Under the pieces are notes generated by a model. The model had not been told where the DNA came from. It did not search any database and saw only the letters and a program-made list of their open reading frames with translations. Source: Paracoccus isoporae (GTDB taxonomy: Bacteria; Pseudomonadota; Alphaproteobacteria; Rhodobacterales; Rhodobacteraceae). From it: a stretch of DNA of 64,000 nucleotides. Of this stretch, positions 61,130 through 64,000 are shown piece by piece. The stretch lies in assembly GCF_900101865.1 (NCBI RefSeq), contig NZ_FNAH01000002.1, forward strand, positions 62,001-126,000, written 5' to 3'. The position numbers and the translations under genes are program-made. Every line of letters begins with the position of its first letter. Position 1 is the stretch's first letter.

Positions 61130-62266
61130 TTATTCGACGATGGTCCAGTTGCCGTCCTTGATTTCCAGCATCTCGAACGCATCCAGCGTCAGGCCGAGAT
61201 GGTCGTCGCCGGAGAAATTGACCTCGCCCGCCGTGCCCACAAACCCGGATGTCGCCTCGATCGCATCGCGGATCGCCGCAGGCTCTGTGCTGCCCGCGCT
61301 TTCGATGGCGGCTTTCAGGATATAGAGCGCATCATAGGCGTGCCCGCCGAAGGTGGACACATCCTCGCCGGTCTCGCTCTCGTAGCCGTCGCGATAGCCG
61401 ACCACGACCGGCTTTTGCGGATCGTCCTCGGCAAGCTGATCGGCCACCAGCAGCGCGGCGGCGGGCAGGCGGACCCCCTCCGCGGCTTCGCTGCCGGCCA
61501 GTTCGATGAACTGCTTGGACGCGACGCCGTGCGACTGGTAAAGGGGCGCGTCGATGGCCAGTTGCGTGTGGTTGCGCGTCACCACCGCCGGACCCTGGCC
61601 CATGCCGGAGTTCAGGATCGCCTCGGCCCCGGACCCCTTGATATTGGTCAGCTGCGGCGTCATGTCGGCGTCCTGCGGCCCGTAGACCTCGTCGGCCACG
61701 ATCTCCACCCCCGACGCCTCGGCCACGTCCTTGCATTGCGCCTGCATGGATTTGCCGAACCCGTCCGAGCCGGAGATCATGCCGATCCGGCTGAAGCCGC
61801 GCGCGGCCATGTCCTCGAAGATCTTCTCGCAGGCCATGCGGTCGGTATGCGGGGTCTTGAAGACGAACTCCTTGACCGGCTCGATGATCTCGACCGCGCC
61901 GGCCAGGCTGATGAAGGGGATCTCGGCATCCTCGTAGACCGGGACCATCGCCATTGTGGTGCCGGTGGTGGTGCCGCCGATCACCGCGACGACCTCGTCA
62001 TCCTCGACCAGCCGTGTGGCGAAAGTGCGGGCCTTGTTCGGGTCGCCGCCATCGTCATACATGATGAGGTTGATCGGCTCGCCAATGATGCCGCCCTCGG
62101 CATTGATCTTCTCGACCTCCATGCGCAGGGTCTTGGCTTCGGGATCGCCCAGGAAGGCGGCCGGGCCGGTTTCCGAGATCGAGGCGCCGATATTGATGTC
62201 GGCAAGCGCCGGGCCTGCCAGAGCGGTCAGGGCGGCGGCGGTGCTCATCAGGGTGCGGATGGTCAT
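61130..62266 (-). CDS. ABC transporter substrate-binding protein (LivK-type)
   Basis: The protein has 378 residues. AGGAACGCTGA precedes ATG 62266. The signal peptide is cut after ALA (~residue 22). The Peripla_BP_6 fold shows INIGASISETGPAAFLGDPE, VAVIGGTTTGTTMAMVP and FKTPHTDRMACEKIFEDMAARGFSRIGMI. It is first in the operon and determines the substrate. The adjacent divergent paa genes suggest phenylacetate or a relative; amino acids remain possible. Confidence 0.88.
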   Translation of the reverse strand: MTIRTLMSTAAALTALAGPALADINIGASISETGPAAFLGDPEAKTLRMEVEKINAEGGIIGEPINLIMYDDGGDPNKARTFATRLVEDDEVVAVIGGTTTGTTMAMVPVYEDAEIPFISLAGAVEIIEPVKEFVFKTPHTDRMACEKIFEDMAARGFSRIGMISGSDGFGKSMQAQCKDVAEASGVEIVADEVYGPQDADMTPQLTNIKGSGAEAILNSGMGQGPAVVTRNHTQLAIDAPLYQSHGVASKQFIELAGSEAAEGVRLPAAALLVADQLAEDDPQKPVVVGYRDGYESETGEDVSTFGGHAYDALYILKAAIESAGSTEPAAIRDAIEATSGFVGTAGEVNFSGDDHLGLTLDAFEMLEIKDGNWTIVE

Positions 62267-62666
62267 TCAGCGTTCCTCCCAGTTGCTGAACCTCGCCGGT
62301 TGTCCCGGCGAATTTTGTCCTTTGCGAGTCGGGGGAATGCGGCCAGACTGGCAATGGTCGGCGCTGCGTTTTCGGTTCATGTCGCAGCATCGGCCGGGCG
62401 CGAAAGATTCGCCAAGTCCTGCCCCTCCCTTCCTCCCGAATATAATTGACTGACCGTTCGGTCTATGCAACATCTTTTTTGGCATCGGGGAGGATGCATG
62501 TGGCGATTGGCGGGGGAGGAGATGGCGGCATGCGCGATCAGGCAATCGGTCTGAGTGATCCGGACCGCAACGTGCTGCGGCTGTGCCTGAACGCCCCGCG
62601 CGACAGGCGGCGCGCCCAGCCCGTCACCGCCGATCCGGCACAGCACCCGGCAGCGTTTCGCGGCGC
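62267..62666. other. Divergent control region between Liv operon and paaI-paaK
   Basis: These 400 bases have no supported gene. An open frame at 62446-62670 starts inside the operator-like palindrome and has no family match. The AT-rich stretch GAATATAATTGAC at 62438-62450 next to the palindrome is the likely promoter core. Confidence 0.5.
62452..62463. promoter_or_regulatory. TetR-type palindromic operator upstream of paa genes
   Basis: GACCG-TT-CGGTC is a perfect 5-bp inverted repeat, of the ACCGnnCGGT type bound by TetR-family regulators including PaaR of phenylacetate degradation. It overlaps the AT-rich promoter-like TATAATTGACT (62441-62451). It could control both divergent units. Confidence 0.6.
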
Positions 62667-63110
62667 ATGAGACGCGCCGCCGACATGACCCCGCAGGAAC
62701 TGGCCGAGGCTTCGGCCGATGCGATGTGGGCCGCGGACCGCGCCAGCCAGCATCTCGGCATGGTCATCGAGCATATCGCGCCCGGCGCGGCGCGGCTGCG
62801 CATGGAGGTGACGCGAACCATGACCAACGGCCATGACAACGGGCATGGCGGCTACATCTTCACCCTGGCAGACAGCGCCTTCGCATTCGCCTGCAACAGC
62901 TACAACGCCGTCACCGTCGGCCAGCAGGCCTCGATCACCTATCTCGCCCCGGCCAGGCTGGGCGATCACCTGACCGCCGATGCGCGCGAGGTCTCCCGCG
63001 CGGGACGCAGCGGCGTCTATGATGTCGAAGTCACAAATCAGCACGGCACGCGCATCGCCCTGTTCCGCGGCATGTCCCGGACGGTCCGGGGCAGCTACGT
63101 GCCCGATTGA
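62667..63110 (+). CDS. paaI: PaaI-type hydroxyphenylacetyl-CoA thioesterase
   Basis: This 147-residue hotdog-fold protein from ATG 62667 has an alternative ATG at 62685 giving MTPQELAEASADAMW. It contains NGHDNGHGGYIFTLADSAFAFACN with the catalytic Asp/Gly region, TVGQQASITYLAPARLGDHL, and RSGVYDVEVTNQHG. PaaI hydrolyses ring-hydroxylated phenylacetyl-CoA dead-end intermediates in the aerobic phenylacetate pathway. It lies 20 bp upstream of paaK. Confidence 0.9.
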   Translation: MRRAADMTPQELAEASADAMWAADRASQHLGMVIEHIAPGAARLRMEVTRTMTNGHDNGHGGYIFTLADSAFAFACNSYNAVTVGQQASITYLAPARLGDHLTADAREVSRAGRSGVYDVEVTNQHGTRIALFRGMSRTVRGSYVPD

Positions 63111-63130
63111 GCCAGTGAGGAACAAGTGCC

Positions 63131-64000
63131 ATGGAAGACCTGACCCCGGACCCTACCACGCTCGATCCCGTCGAGACCGCCTCGCGCGACGATATCGCGG
63201 CGATCCAGCTCGACCGGCTGAAATGGTCGCTGCGCCACGCCTATGACAACGCGCCCTTCTACAAGGCGCGGTTCGATGCGGCCGGGGTGCATCCCGACGA
63301 CCTGCGGGAGCTGTCGGATCTGGCGAAATTTCCCTTCACCACCAAGCAGGATCTGCGCGACACATATCCGTTCGGCATGTTCGCCATCCCGCGCGAGGAG
63401 CTGGTGCGCATCCATGCCTCGTCCGGGACCACGGGCAAGCCGACGGTGGTGGGCTACACACGCCGCGACATCGACAACTGGGCCGATCTGATCGCGCGCT
63501 CGATCCGCGCCTCGGGCGGGCGGCCCGGCGATATCTGCCATGTCTCTTACGGCTACGGGCTGTTCACCGGCGGGCTGGGCGCGCATTACGGGGCCGAACG
63601 GCTGGGCTGCACGGTGGTCCCGATCTCCGGCGGGATGACCGAGCGGCAGGTGACGCTGATCGAGGATTTCAAGCCCCGCATCATCATGGTCACGCCGTCC
63701 TACATGCTGTCGATCCTGGACGAGTTCCGCAGGCGGGGCATGGACCCGCGCGAGAACTCGCTTCAGGTCGGGATCTTCGGGGCCGAGCCCTGGACCAACC
63801 AGATGCGCCAGGAGATCGAGCAGGTCTTCGACATGCACGCGGTGGATATTTACGGCCTCAGCGAGATCATGGGGCCGGGCGTGGCCAATGAATGCGTGGA
63901 GACCAAGGACGGGCTGCATATCTGGGAAGATCATTTCCTGCCCGAGATCATCGACCCCGAGACGGGCGAGGTGCTGCCCGATGGCGAGATGGGTGAACTG
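63131..64000 (+). CDS. paaK: Phenylacetate-CoA ligase, N-terminal part (3' end outside window)
   Basis: ATG 63131 follows GTGAGGAACAAG, and 290 codons are open to the window edge (full length is usually ~435). Motifs are LDRLKWSLRHAYDNAPFYKARF, the AMP-binding P-loop HASSGTTGKPTVVGYT, then SYGYGLFTGGLGAHYGAERLG and FGAEPWTNQMRQEIEQVF, followed by DIYGLSEIMGPGVANEC. It activates phenylacetate to phenylacetyl-CoA with ATP, the first step of the aerobic hybrid pathway. It is co-directional with paaI. Confidence 0.95.
   Translation, partial: MEDLTPDPTTLDPVETASRDDIAAIQLDRLKWSLRHAYDNAPFYKARFDAAGVHPDDLRELSDLAKFPFTTKQDLRDTYPFGMFAIPREELVRIHASSGTTGKPTVVGYTRRDIDNWADLIARSIRASGGRPGDICHVSYGYGLFTGGLGAHYGAERLGCTVVPISGGMTERQVTLIEDFKPRIIMVTPSYMLSILDEFRRRGMDPRENSLQVGIFGAEPWTNQMRQEIEQVFDMHAVDIYGLSEIMGPGVANECVETKDGLHIWEDHFLPEIIDPETGEVLPDGEMGEL

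Overview
The window is a high-GC chromosomal segment from an alphaproteobacterium, most likely a member of the Rhodobacteraceae close to Paracoccus. The basis is gene content and order: the block cmk-rpsA-ihfB-lapA-trpF, a DUF2842 protein, an NDUFS4-type complex I subunit, a CphA/PrtD/HlyD-type locus, RTX proteins with a Hint domain, and TRAP and Liv transporters. There is no rRNA operon, CRISPR array, intact insertion sequence or prophage. One tRNA gene, tRNA-Arg(UCU), is present. The genus is inferred, not proven.

Layout. 1-3.4 kb: two tandem paralogous RTX (calcium-binding repeat) proteins, the first truncated by the window edge. 3.5-15.7 kb: mostly housekeeping genes (DUF1127 protein, purA, DUF2842, thiamine pyrophosphokinase, dipeptidase, ABM monooxygenase, orphan ParA, two I78-type lipoproteins, uvrB, sodC, NDUFS4-like protein, an acetyltransferase), then a third RTX protein carrying a Hint domain. 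15.8-16.9 kb: tRNA-Arg and a secreted alpha/beta hydrolase.

17.5-25.6 kb is the most unusual part. Four co-directional genes follow a 600-bp relatively AT-rich intergenic region. They encode (1) a P-loop protein fused to a segment resembling the N-terminal part of IS256/Mutator transposases, (2) a PrtD-type ABC exporter with atypical signature and switch motifs, (3) an HlyD-type adaptor, and (4) a 1014-residue protein with a cyanophycin-synthetase-like ATP-grasp domain, what looks like a dead Mur-ligase remnant, and a C-terminal CapA-type metallophosphatase domain. I infer a system that makes an amide-linked product and exports it, or modifies a secreted substrate. An 18-bp minisatellite follows it.

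26.1-31.1 kb (minus strand): a compact chemosensory operon, STAS-cheY-cheA-cheW-cheR-cheY2-orphan, with no receptor or cheB in view. 31.5-37.9 kb: rpsB-tsf, cmk, rpsA, ihfB, lapA, trpF and an acetyltransferase. 37.9-41.4 kb: lipoprotein, SufE-like protein, TauE-like permease, dodecin, branched-chain aminotransferase. 41.5-51.0 kb: a GntR-controlled sugar-acid operon (TRAP transporter, zinc and FMN dehydrogenases, uxuA, uxuB, kdgK) predicted to turn gulonate/idonate/mannonate-type acids into KDPG.

51.0-57.8 kb: a sulfate-type ABC transporter (minus) divergent from a ModE-like regulator and modABC (plus). 57.8-64 kb: a complete Liv-type ABC transporter (minus) divergent from paaI and the start of paaK. 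A TetR-type palindrome sits between them, which suggests the Liv transporter takes up phenylacetate or a related aromatic acid. Long antisense open frames across the window are GC-driven shadows and were left out.
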